Positions 17,865-25,767 of a stretch of DNA of 47,246 nt are shown here, one piece after another (position 1 is the first letter of the stretch; every line of letters begins with the position of its first letter). Source of the DNA: Gammaproteobacteria bacterium (GTDB lineage Bacteria > Pseudomonadota > Gammaproteobacteria > UBA6429 > Thiohalophilaceae); assembly GCA_026196045.1 (NCBI GenBank), contig JAPHRJ010000050.1, forward strand, positions 1 to 47,246, in the 5' to 3' direction. The position numbers and the translations under genes are program-made. The notes below the pieces were generated by a model that was given only the letters and a program-made list of their open reading frames with translations, was not told the origin of the DNA and ran no database searches.

Positions 17865-18156
17865 AGATGTTCCTTCTGATTTTTAACTGTCCAGTTTTTA
17901 TAAGAAATCCAGTGACAAAAGAATGCAACCTGAATAAAAATGGCTGACAGGATAAAAAATAGAAGTTTCGAACTGGTCATTACAGCAGACTATCAAATAA
18001 AAACATGACCATATACAACCCTCACCCCAACAACAATTTAGTGTAATCTTGGAGGAAATTATAAGCATTGACTATGCTTATTGTATGACAATACCCTTGG
18101 CCAGGCTTCGCTGATTTCGAGGGTTAGATACTAATACTCCTGTTAAGTTTACACTT

Positions 18157-18846
18157 ATGGTTAATTTAAACACCAAAACACAACACATGCTTGAGGTTAT
18201 CGAGAGTGAAGTCGAGTATACCCGCAGCATGATTGGCCGTGACAGCCTGTCACCACAAGTGATGAAGGCCATGAGCAACGTGCCAAGAGACAAGTTTGTA
18301 CCCGATGATCTGAAGATCGTGGCCTTTGATAATGGTCCTCTTCCCATCGGCCATGGGCAAACCATATCCCAGCCTTATATTGTGGCACTTATGACCGACC
18401 TTCTGGATCTAAAACCCGAACATATCGTTCTGGAAGTAGGCACCGGTTCGGGTTACCAGACAGCGATTCTTTCCCAGCTCTGCCAACAGGTCTACAGTTT
18501 GGAAGTGATTGCCCCCCTGAGTGAGGCGGCGGCATTACGTCTAAAAGAACTAGGTTATCACAATATCGAAGTCCGTGTTGGTAATGGCTACCAAGGCTGG
18601 CCGGAACATGCTCCTTATGATGCGATTATTGTCACCGCAGCCGCTGCTTATATCCCTGAAGCTCTAAAAGAGCAACTTAAACCCGGTGGCAAAATGGTCA
18701 TTCCAGTGGGTTTACCCCATATGTATCAGGAATTGATGTTGCTTGAAAAAGACTTGCAGGGTGATATTAAGATCACAACCATTCTCGGTGTTGCTTTTGT
18801 CCCCCTGGTTGATATCCCTGATAATGAGCATCCTGATCAGGGTTAA
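18157..18846 (+). CDS. pcm: Protein-L-isoaspartate O-methyltransferase
   Basis: 229 residues. It uses SAM to methylate isoaspartyl residues in aged proteins so they can be repaired. Motifs: substrate-side MSNVPRDKFVPDD, GHGQTISQPYIVALMTDLL, SAM-binding motif I VLEVGTGSGYQTAIL, and the late YDAIIVTAAAAYIPEAL and LKPGGKMVIPVG. Full length for the family. The common neighbours surE, nlpD and rpoS are absent, so it is relocated relative to many Gammaproteobacteria. The 290-nt gap upstream holds nothing I could identify beyond a GGAGG at about 18051-18055. Confidence 0.92.
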   Translation: MVNLNTKTQHMLEVIESEVEYTRSMIGRDSLSPQVMKAMSNVPRDKFVPDDLKIVAFDNGPLPIGHGQTISQPYIVALMTDLLDLKPEHIVLEVGTGSGYQTAILSQLCQQVYSLEVIAPLSEAAALRLKELGYHNIEVRVGNGYQGWPEHAPYDAIIVTAAAAYIPEALKEQLKPGGKMVIPVGLPHMYQELMLLEKDLQGDIKITTILGVAFVPLVDIPDNEHPDQG

Positions 18847-18953
18847 TAATAACTACCATGATATACGTCATAACCACGTCAGGTTAATAAAACCACTTTG
18901 TACTATCAATAAAATATAGCCTGTAGATTTATACTGAGTAAGGGAGAAATATT

Positions 18954-19307
18954 ATGAAACCAGTCATTTATCCAAAATCAGTGGAATGGTGGTTCTGGCC
19001 CATTATATTTGGGTTCATGCTATCAGGAATGTTAGGTTGGCTACCTGGGTTCTATGCTGTTGTTAGCATTAGTGCAGTTCAATCCGTATATTTCATTATC
19101 AAAGAAAAAAGTCTAAAAGCATTTCCATCACAGATACGGTTTGTTTATTTCCTGTTTACGATTATTGGTATCCTTGATCAGACCCGAATCTGGTTTGGAA
19201 TAATGACCATATCTACCTTTATGGTTGCTTTTTTCGATCGGTGTCTGTTAGCACGAATCCTGATTCTGATGCCATGGAATAAAGGTGTAACACCTGGCTG
19301 GAAATAG
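18954..19307 (+). CDS. Hypothetical membrane protein, three to four helices
   Basis: 117 residues, mostly hydrophobic. Likely helices lie at about 12-30, 32-48, 62-80 and 82-103, with a basic loop KEKSLKAF in between and a C-terminal tail ending GVTPGWK. A GGGAGAAAT ribosome site lies directly before the ATG at 18954. No family is recognised and no functional motif is visible. It stands between pcm and the dehydrogenase operon, separated from both by 100-220 nt. Confidence 0.6.
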   Translation: MKPVIYPKSVEWWFWPIIFGFMLSGMLGWLPGFYAVVSISAVQSVYFIIKEKSLKAFPSQIRFVYFLFTIIGILDQTRIWFGIMTISTFMVAFFDRCLLARILILMPWNKGVTPGWK

Positions 19308-19470
19308 TCAAACAGCTTAACTTTTATAATGTTTCTTAAACCTGCTCTATGCTGTATCAGCTCGAACAGCTAAATACTCATTACTCAACAATACTTCCTT
19401 AATATATCTACTGTTGAACTTCAATCTCCAGATATGAACTAAAATTAAAATAGAACTCCCGTTTTCAAAG

Positions 19471-19502
19471 TTGACAAAATTACTGTGATTATATTGTCAC
19501 AG
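19471..19502. promoter_or_regulatory. Overlapping inverted repeats upstream of the dehydrogenase/oxidoreductase operon
   Basis: TTGACA at 19471-19476 could be a -35 element but no good -10 is spaced correctly. Over it lie two inverted repeats: TGACAA / TTGTCA (19472-19477, 19494-19499) and CTGTGA / TCACAG (19483-19488, 19497-19502, 8-nt centre). The second resembles a CRP-type site but has 8 instead of 6 central bases. They end about 23 nt before the start codon, so repressor binding would be plausible. Confidence 0.35.
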
Positions 19503-19525
19503 ACTGCATAAACGAGGCGTAACAA

Positions 19526-20659
19526 ATGGAAGATATTTTCAACTATGTCGATGAACTGGGTCCGTTAAAAGTGATCCATGTTTATGAGCCTGCCGTTAAT
19601 CTTAAGGCTATTCTGGTTGTTGATAATATTGCCAAAGGCCCGTCGATTGGTGGTGTGCGTATGGCCACAGATGTCAGCACAGAGGAATGTGTCAGATTGG
19701 CTCGTGCCATGACATTCAAAAATGCAGCCGCTGGCTTACCTCATGGTGGGGGCAAAGCGGTGCTATTTGGTGATCCAAAAATGCCTAAATCGGATAAGGA
19801 ACACCTGATCCGAGCTCTGGCTAATGCCTTGCGCAATGAAGACACCTATATCTTTGCTCCGGATATGGGTACTGATGAAGAATGCATGGCCTGGATTCGA
19901 GATGAAATCGGCCGTGTCGTTGGCCTGCCCCGTGAAATTGGAGGTATTCCTCTGGATGAAATTGGTGCCACTGGCTGGGGCCTGAGCCATGTGGTTGATG
20001 TGGCCCTGCGCTATGTTGATTTTGATCTTAAAGGGGCACGATTTGTCGTCCAGGGCTTTGGTGCCGTAGGCAAACATGTGACTCGTTTTCTCACCGATAA
20101 GGGAGCCGTATTAGTTGCGGTTGCCGATTCACGCGGTGCCATTGCCAATGTAAATGGACTGGATGTCGCCACCCTTCTGAGATTAAAGGAAAGTGGAAAA
20201 TGTGTTACCGATTATACCGATGCGCACAAACTGGAACGCGATGATGTTATTGATGTCGAGTGTGATATCTGGATACCCGCTGCCCGGCCTGATGTGGTGA
20301 ATGAAAATAATGTCAGCCGTCTCAATACAAAGCTTGTAGTCGAAGGTGCCAATATTCCCTTTACCCATGGTGCGGAAAAATATCTGCATGATAAAGGAAT
20401 ATTGTGTGTCCCTGATTTTATCGCCAATGCCGGCGGTGTCATCTGCGCGGCGATGGAATATCAGGGGGCCAGCCAGTCAGCTGCGTTGCAAACTATCGAA
20501 GAAAAATTACGCCGTAACACAGAACAGGTTCTGAGTACCGTCAAAGATAAACATATTCTTCCTCGCGAAGCGGCAATAGAACTTGCGGTTGAGCGCGTAA
20601 AGAAGGCCATGAGTTTCCGGCGTTATTCCCTGTTTTCATCTGCACCGGATTTTATTTAA
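19526..20659 (+). CDS. Glu/Leu/Phe/Val-type amino-acid dehydrogenase
   Basis: 377 residues. It would convert an amino acid and NAD(P) to the 2-oxo acid, ammonia and NAD(P)H, or the reverse. Seen are the catalytic GLPHGGGKAV (the usual last Gly of GGGKG is Ala), YIFAPDMGTDEECMAWI, the hinge GATGWGLSHVV, and the dinucleotide fold FVVQGFGAVGKHV. Length is nearer to leucine/phenylalanine dehydrogenases than to hexameric GDH (~450). Substrate preference cannot be read from sequence alone. It is the first gene of a co-directional operon with a 2-oxoacid:ferredoxin oxidoreductase and an acyl-CoA synthetase, which suggests it supplies or consumes the 2-oxo acid of that enzyme. Confidence 0.88.
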   Translation: MEDIFNYVDELGPLKVIHVYEPAVNLKAILVVDNIAKGPSIGGVRMATDVSTEECVRLARAMTFKNAAAGLPHGGGKAVLFGDPKMPKSDKEHLIRALANALRNEDTYIFAPDMGTDEECMAWIRDEIGRVVGLPREIGGIPLDEIGATGWGLSHVVDVALRYVDFDLKGARFVVQGFGAVGKHVTRFLTDKGAVLVAVADSRGAIANVNGLDVATLLRLKESGKCVTDYTDAHKLERDDVIDVECDIWIPAARPDVVNENNVSRLNTKLVVEGANIPFTHGAEKYLHDKGILCVPDFIANAGGVICAAMEYQGASQSAALQTIEEKLRRNTEQVLSTVKDKHILPREAAIELAVERVKKAMSFRRYSLFSSAPDFI

Positions 20660-20692
20660 CGATCAGGCCTTTGGTTAAGGAAAGGAGCCAAT

Positions 20693-21634
20693 ATGTATCG
20701 AATACGTTTTCATGGTCGTGGTGGACAGGGTATGAAAACAGCCAGTCGTATCCTGGGCACGGCTTTATTTCTGGAAGGTTATGAAATACAGGACGCACCT
20801 CGTTATGGTGCCGAACGTCGTGGCGCTCCCATCTTTGCCTATGTACGCGCGGATAAGAAAACCATTAATGAACGCGGTATTATTACCCGGCCTGATTTAA
20901 TTATTGTTGCTGATGACAGTTTGATTCCAGTTCCAGCGGCCGGTGTTTTAGCTGGCATAGTGGAACATACAGTATTATTGATTAACAGTGATGAATCAGA
21001 ACAGACCTGGCAACATCGTCTTAATATAAGAAACAAAATAATTACCCTGCCTGTTGAAACAGAAGATCGGGCAGAACTGCGTTTTATCGGTGCCACCTGT
21101 ACTGGTGCGGCTTCTCGATTACTGGGTATCATCTCATTGGCCTCGCTGGAACAGGCCATCAAAGATGAACTCGCTGAGTTGGGTCCACAGATCATCGATA
21201 AAAATATTCATAAAGCAAAGCAGGCTTATGAAAAAGTGGCCCCTAATGAAAATTGTGTTTCACAGGGCAGTGAAATTACAGCAGGTAAATATTTACCTCC
21301 TGACTGGATCGACCTGCCCTTTGAAGCCGCACATATTTCTGCTCCCAATGTCTGGGCCTCGGCTACCAGTATGAAAGTCAATACCGGTGTCTGGCGCACC
21401 CTGCGTCCGATAATTGATTATGAACGGTGCAACAAATGCTGGTGGGTATGTAGTACCTTCTGTCCTGATAGCGCAATTACTGTGGACGAGTCAGGCCAAC
21501 CGCATATCGATTATGATCATTGCAAAGGCTGTATGATCTGTGTGGCCCAATGTCCTCCTCATGCCATTGAAACCATTTCAGAACAGGAGGCGGCAGCACA
21601 GGACAAACTTAAGGAAGAGGAGACCACATCATGA
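20693..21634 (+). CDS. 2-oxoacid:ferredoxin oxidoreductase, fused gamma and delta (ferredoxin) subunit
   Basis: 313 residues. The N-terminal gamma domain starts with the family's RFHGRGGQGMKTASRIL and has PRYGAERRGAP. The C-terminal part (about 235-295) is a 2[4Fe-4S] ferredoxin: the second site C277, C280, C283, C287 is standard CX2CX2CX3CP, while the first (C246, C249, C253, C257) is spaced CX2CX3CX3CP. Gamma and delta are separate proteins in many archaeal enzymes and fused in several bacterial ones. Electrons from oxidative decarboxylation pass through these clusters to ferredoxin. A GGAGCC site precedes the start, and the stop overlaps the alpha-subunit start by 4 nt (ATGA). Confidence 0.9.
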   Translation: MYRIRFHGRGGQGMKTASRILGTALFLEGYEIQDAPRYGAERRGAPIFAYVRADKKTINERGIITRPDLIIVADDSLIPVPAAGVLAGIVEHTVLLINSDESEQTWQHRLNIRNKIITLPVETEDRAELRFIGATCTGAASRLLGIISLASLEQAIKDELAELGPQIIDKNIHKAKQAYEKVAPNENCVSQGSEITAGKYLPPDWIDLPFEAAHISAPNVWASATSMKVNTGVWRTLRPIIDYERCNKCWWVCSTFCPDSAITVDESGQPHIDYDHCKGCMICVAQCPPHAIETISEQEAAAQDKLKEEETTS

Positions 21635-22905
21635 CGCGTCAGTTATTAACAGGTAATGGTGCAGCGGCCTGGGGCGCACGTCTGGCAGCAACAGATTATA
21701 TTCCAGCCTTCCCTATCACACCGCAAACAGAAATTATTGAAGCATTGGCTAACTGGATCGATTATGGTGAGATGGATACACGGATGGTCACCATGGAATC
21801 TGAACATTCCATGATCACTGCCGCCGGTGCAGCTGCGGCTACCGGTGTACGCGTATTCAGTGCCACATCAAGTCAGGGTTTACTCTATGCCATGGAAATG
21901 CTTTATACCGTAGCAGGCTGGCGTGCACCTTTTGTGCTTACCAATGTGTCACGTGGACTAGCCGCACCCATTACACTCGAATCCGATCACAACGATATTG
22001 TCGCCGCGCGTGATAGTGGTTTTTTACAACTTCATTGTTCAACCTGTCAGGAAGTACTGGACAATACCCTGATCGCATTTCGTCTGGCTGAAGATAAACG
22101 GGTACGGCTTCCTGTTATTGTTAATCTGGATGGATTTTATTTGTCTTTCACACGTGAGCCGGTTGAATTACCTGAAGCTAGTGCAGCAAAAGAATATGTT
22201 GGTGAATACGATCCCGAGAACATCCAGTTTCGCGCCAGTGCGCCGGTGAGTCAGGCTGTTGCCGTATTGGGAGGTTCGCCCTATTCCTACTTCCGCTATG
22301 AAACCCATCTTGCAGTTCAAAATGGTTTAACTGTGTTTAATGAAGTAGCTGATGAGTTTGCAGAGAAATTTGGACGCCAATATAAAACAGTTGAAGCTTA
22401 TCGAATGGAAGACGCAGAACTTGCCTTTGTGATGATGGGATCTTTTTCTACCAAGGCAATGGAAGCCGTAGATAAATTACGTGACAGTGGCTGGGCTATC
22501 GGCCTGTGTCGTCCACGCATGTTACGCCCCTTCCCGATTAAACAGTTTCAGGAAATGTTAAGTCACATAAAAGGTATCGCCGTTATCGATCAGAATATTT
22601 CAATGGGTATGGGCGGTGTATTACATACTGAACTCATGGCAGCCATGTATGGTCAACCTGATGCTCCTGTAATAAGCAGTTTTATTGGTGGTCTGGGAGG
22701 TCGTGATATTACGATGGAAGAGTTTTTTGAAATGGCCAACACTGCACGCAATGCTGTTGAACAGGGACAGGCACCTTCACCACGTTTGCTCTATAGCGAA
22801 AATGAATTACGTGAAATGAGAAAGTTACAGTCGATAGCCAAAGTCGAACGTGATGAACTTGGTCAAAGTTCAGGTGAAAATTCAGGAGGCAACACTCATG
22901 AGTGA
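21631..22905 (+). CDS. 2-oxoacid:ferredoxin oxidoreductase, alpha subunit
   Basis: 424 residues. The start MTRQLLTGNGAAAWGARLA and the PAFPITPQTEIIEALA string are typical of PorA-type alpha subunits (pyrimidine and transketolase-like core). Further conserved parts are VTMESEHSMITAAGAAAATG and TSSQGLLYAMEMLY. The C-terminal third (about 250-370) matches the domain that contacts CoA. It is translated from an ATG overlapping the gamma-delta gene by 4 nt, and its end overlaps the beta start by 8 nt, so the three subunits should be made in equal amounts. Whether the substrate is pyruvate, a branched-chain or an aryl 2-oxo acid is not clear. Confidence 0.92.
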   Translation: MTRQLLTGNGAAAWGARLAATDYIPAFPITPQTEIIEALANWIDYGEMDTRMVTMESEHSMITAAGAAAATGVRVFSATSSQGLLYAMEMLYTVAGWRAPFVLTNVSRGLAAPITLESDHNDIVAARDSGFLQLHCSTCQEVLDNTLIAFRLAEDKRVRLPVIVNLDGFYLSFTREPVELPEASAAKEYVGEYDPENIQFRASAPVSQAVAVLGGSPYSYFRYETHLAVQNGLTVFNEVADEFAEKFGRQYKTVEAYRMEDAELAFVMMGSFSTKAMEAVDKLRDSGWAIGLCRPRMLRPFPIKQFQEMLSHIKGIAVIDQNISMGMGGVLHTELMAAMYGQPDAPVISSFIGGLGGRDITMEEFFEMANTARNAVEQGQAPSPRLLYSENELREMRKLQSIAKVERDELGQSSGENSGGNTHE

Positions 22906-23824
22906 AGTACCCATGACTCGATATAAAAGTTTAAAACACATGCCTTCAACACGTCTACTAGGCACAGGAACTCCCATGTGTGCCGGTTGTGGTGGTCTGG
23001 GAGCACTGCATGAAATCTATGATATCCTGGGTGAAAAAACCGTTTTTGTTAATGCGGCAGGCTGCATGACCCTAATGTCAGTTTACCCTTTTACACCATT
23101 TCGAGGTTCCTGGCTTTATACAGCCATGGCCAGTGCCCCAGCCGGTGCTCAGGGCATACGTGATGCTCTGGATATTCTGATAGAAAAAAAACGTATCTCA
23201 AAAGCCGAAGACTTACAGGTTGTAGTCCTTACCGGAGACGGTTCTGCCTACGGCATGGGCCTCTCGGCTACATCTGGAACCATGGAGCGCGATCTGGATT
23301 ATCTTTATATCTGCTATGACAATGAGGGTTATGGCAATACTGGACAGCAGTTTTCTGCCGCCACTCCCCACGCAGCAAAAACGTCTACCAGTATGGGGCC
23401 TCGTGGTTTTAGTGGATTTAAGAAAGATCTGTTTGCCATCTGGGCTGCACACAAACCGGCTTATGTAGCTACAGTTATTGGAAGTGAACCGGTCGATCTG
23501 GCACGTAAGATCGAAAAGGCCATGCAGATGAAAGGACCAAGAATGATCATTGCCCTCTCTCCCTGTCCTACTGGTTGGGATTACGATCCCAAAGAAACTG
23601 TGGAAATCGGCAAGCTTGCGGTTAAGACCGGTGTCTGGCCATTAAAGGAATATATCAATGGTGAAATTATTCACACTAAAATTCCACGTCAACGCCAACC
23701 TGTTGAAGAATATCTTAAACTACAGGGTCGTTTTAAACACTTGTTTGAGCCACAACGCAATGAAACACTGATTTCTAAATTACAGAATAAGATAGATACT
23801 TATTGGGAGAATATTGAATCCTGA
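22898..23824 (+). CDS. 2-oxoacid:ferredoxin oxidoreductase, beta (TPP-binding) subunit
   Basis: 308 residues starting MSEVPMTRYKSLKHMPS. The start at 22898 is set by AGGAGG 8 nt upstream and by the overlap with the alpha stop; a longer frame from 22850 lies inside the alpha gene. The TPP-binding motif runs from TGDGSAYGMGLSATSG to NEGYGNTGQQ. Cysteines in MCAGCGGLG, NAAGCMTLM and ALSPCPTGW match the positions of the proximal [4Fe-4S] cluster in PorB. Together with alpha and gamma-delta it completes the enzyme. The acyl-CoA synthetase gene starts 49 nt downstream. Confidence 0.93.
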   Translation: MSEVPMTRYKSLKHMPSTRLLGTGTPMCAGCGGLGALHEIYDILGEKTVFVNAAGCMTLMSVYPFTPFRGSWLYTAMASAPAGAQGIRDALDILIEKKRISKAEDLQVVVLTGDGSAYGMGLSATSGTMERDLDYLYICYDNEGYGNTGQQFSAATPHAAKTSTSMGPRGFSGFKKDLFAIWAAHKPAYVATVIGSEPVDLARKIEKAMQMKGPRMIIALSPCPTGWDYDPKETVEIGKLAVKTGVWPLKEYINGEIIHTKIPRQRQPVEEYLKLQGRFKHLFEPQRNETLISKLQNKIDTYWENIES

Positions 23825-23873
23825 TAAGATAGTAGATTTGTTCAGAACTTGATAAATGGCATGAGACGTCATC

Positions 23874-25574
23874 ATGAACAAAACACAAAAAAGTTATTTC
23901 CACCGAGGGGGTACTAAACCCTTATTAGGTGCAACAATACCTGAACATTTTTCCAGTATCGCGCAGCGATTCCCACAACAGGAAGCCATTGCCTCCCTTC
24001 CTCAACAACAACGTCTTACCTATCAGGAATTATCCGAACAGACGGATAAACTGGCCAAAGGTCTACTGGGTCTTGGCTTTAACAAAGGTGATCGTATCGG
24101 TGTCTGGTCAACCAACAATATTCAATGGCTAGTATTACAAATGGCTACAGCCCGTATCGGTGCCATCCTGGTTAACCTTAATCCGGCCTACCGTGTTCAT
24201 GAGTTGGCGTATGCTTTGAAGTTATCCGAAGTACAGGGACTATTTGTTATCCCGGCATTTAGAAGCAGCAACTATATTGCTATGCTGGTTGAGTTATTAC
24301 CTGAGTTAAAATTTAAGAATTCTGATTCTATTAATAATAGTGAACTGCCATTATTACGAAAAATTATTGTTCTTGATCCTGATAAACCGGAACAGAGTGA
24401 TAGACCCCACCCTGGATTTATACTCTGGCAAGAAGTGCTAAAAGCAAGTGAAAACATATCAGACGAACAACTTGATAATACAACAGCACAACTGGACAGG
24501 GATGATCCGATCAATATTCAATATACTTCTGGTACAACCGGTTTTCCAAAAGCCGTCGTCCTGACCCATCATAACATTCTTAATAATGCCTGTTTCTCTG
24601 CACAGGCCATGCACTTTACTGAACAGGACAGGCTTTGTGTACCGGTACCCTTTTATCACTGTTTTGGTATGGTACTGGCCAATCTACTGTGTCTGTCTGT
24701 TGGTGCCTGTATTGTCATTCCTTCAGAACACTTTAATCCCGAAGCGACACTCAAAGCCATAAAACAGGAACACTGTACTGCAATTCATGGCGTACCCACG
24801 ATGTTTATAGCCGAACTCGAATATCCTGATTTTAAAAAGTATGACCTGACCAGTTTACGTACAGGCATTATGGCCGGTGCACCCTGCTTGCCTGAGTTAA
24901 TGAGACGAGTCATTAATGAGATGCATTGTGATGAAATCCTGATTGGCTATGGTGAAACCGAAGCCTCCCCCCTAACTCATCTAACTACCCGAGATGACAG
25001 TCTGGAACGCCGAACACAAACGGTAGGCAAAAACCTGCCTCATCAGGAGGTCAAAATAGTTAATACAGAAACAGGTGAAACCGTGGCTCTGGGTGAGATA
25101 GGAGAGATCTGTTTTCGTGGTTACCATATTATGCAGGGTTACTATAACCAGCCCGATAAAACAGCGGAAACCATTGATAAAAACGGCTGGTTATTTTCTG
25201 GTGATCTGGGAACCATGGATGCCGAAGGCTATGTCCAGATCACGGGGCGTCGTAAGGAAATGATTATTCGCGGCGGAGAAAATATCTACCCAAAAGAAAT
25301 AGAAGCCTTTCTTTTTACTCACCCTAAAATTGCACAGGTCGCCGTGTTTGGCATCCCGGATAAGTTCTATGGTGAAGAAATTATGGTGTGGATCCAGTTA
25401 CATCAGGGTGAACAAACCACAGAAGAAGAAATTCGTCAGTTCTGTAAAGACCAGATTTCTCATTTCAAAATTCCAAAGTACATCTGGTTTGTTGAAGATT
25501 TTCCCATGACTGTTACCGGGAAGTTACAGAAATTTAAAATGCAGGAGATTGCAATTAAAAAACTTAACTTATAG
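23874..25574 (+). CDS. AMP-forming acyl-CoA synthetase
   Basis: 566 residues of the ANL superfamily. It activates a carboxylic acid with ATP and CoA to acyl-CoA. The P-loop YTSGTTGFPK is at about 217-226, then GYGETEASPLTHLT (motif A5), SGDLGTMDAEGYV and GRRKEMIIRGGENIYPKEIE, and the catalytic lysine in TVTGKLQKFK (about 550). It resembles medium-chain or fatty-acyl-CoA ligases; the exact chain length or aryl preference is not readable. It is the last gene of the operon, so its product (acyl-CoA) is the same type of molecule the oxidoreductase makes or uses. Confidence 0.9.
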   Translation: MNKTQKSYFHRGGTKPLLGATIPEHFSSIAQRFPQQEAIASLPQQQRLTYQELSEQTDKLAKGLLGLGFNKGDRIGVWSTNNIQWLVLQMATARIGAILVNLNPAYRVHELAYALKLSEVQGLFVIPAFRSSNYIAMLVELLPELKFKNSDSINNSELPLLRKIIVLDPDKPEQSDRPHPGFILWQEVLKASENISDEQLDNTTAQLDRDDPINIQYTSGTTGFPKAVVLTHHNILNNACFSAQAMHFTEQDRLCVPVPFYHCFGMVLANLLCLSVGACIVIPSEHFNPEATLKAIKQEHCTAIHGVPTMFIAELEYPDFKKYDLTSLRTGIMAGAPCLPELMRRVINEMHCDEILIGYGETEASPLTHLTTRDDSLERRTQTVGKNLPHQEVKIVNTETGETVALGEIGEICFRGYHIMQGYYNQPDKTAETIDKNGWLFSGDLGTMDAEGYVQITGRRKEMIIRGGENIYPKEIEAFLFTHPKIAQVAVFGIPDKFYGEEIMVWIQLHQGEQTTEEEIRQFCKDQISHFKIPKYIWFVEDFPMTVTGKLQKFKMQEIAIKKLNL

Positions 25575-25659
25575 AAAGCTTAGTTATCTGGGAGTGCCAG
25601 GGAATATTTTTCTGGTATCAACCAGAATCCAGCGAGAACAAGATGTTTTTGTGAATATC

Positions 25660-25695
25660 AATACCGAGCACACATCAACCGTTGTGCCCGGTATT
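25660..25695. terminator. Long hairpin between convergent genes
   Basis: AATACCGAGCACA (25660-25672) and TGTGCCCGGTATT (25683-25695) pair over 13 positions with one A-C mismatch and a 10-nt loop. It sits in the 190-nt gap between the acyl-CoA synthetase gene (plus) and glgP (minus). There is no T-run on either side, so it may be a factor-assisted bidirectional terminator or a single palindromic element. Confidence 0.45.
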
Positions 25696-25767
25696 TCACC
25701 GTCTGTTGTGATAGAAGCAATCAATGCCACACTAGAAACAGATCACATCAATATCGGTGTATCATTT

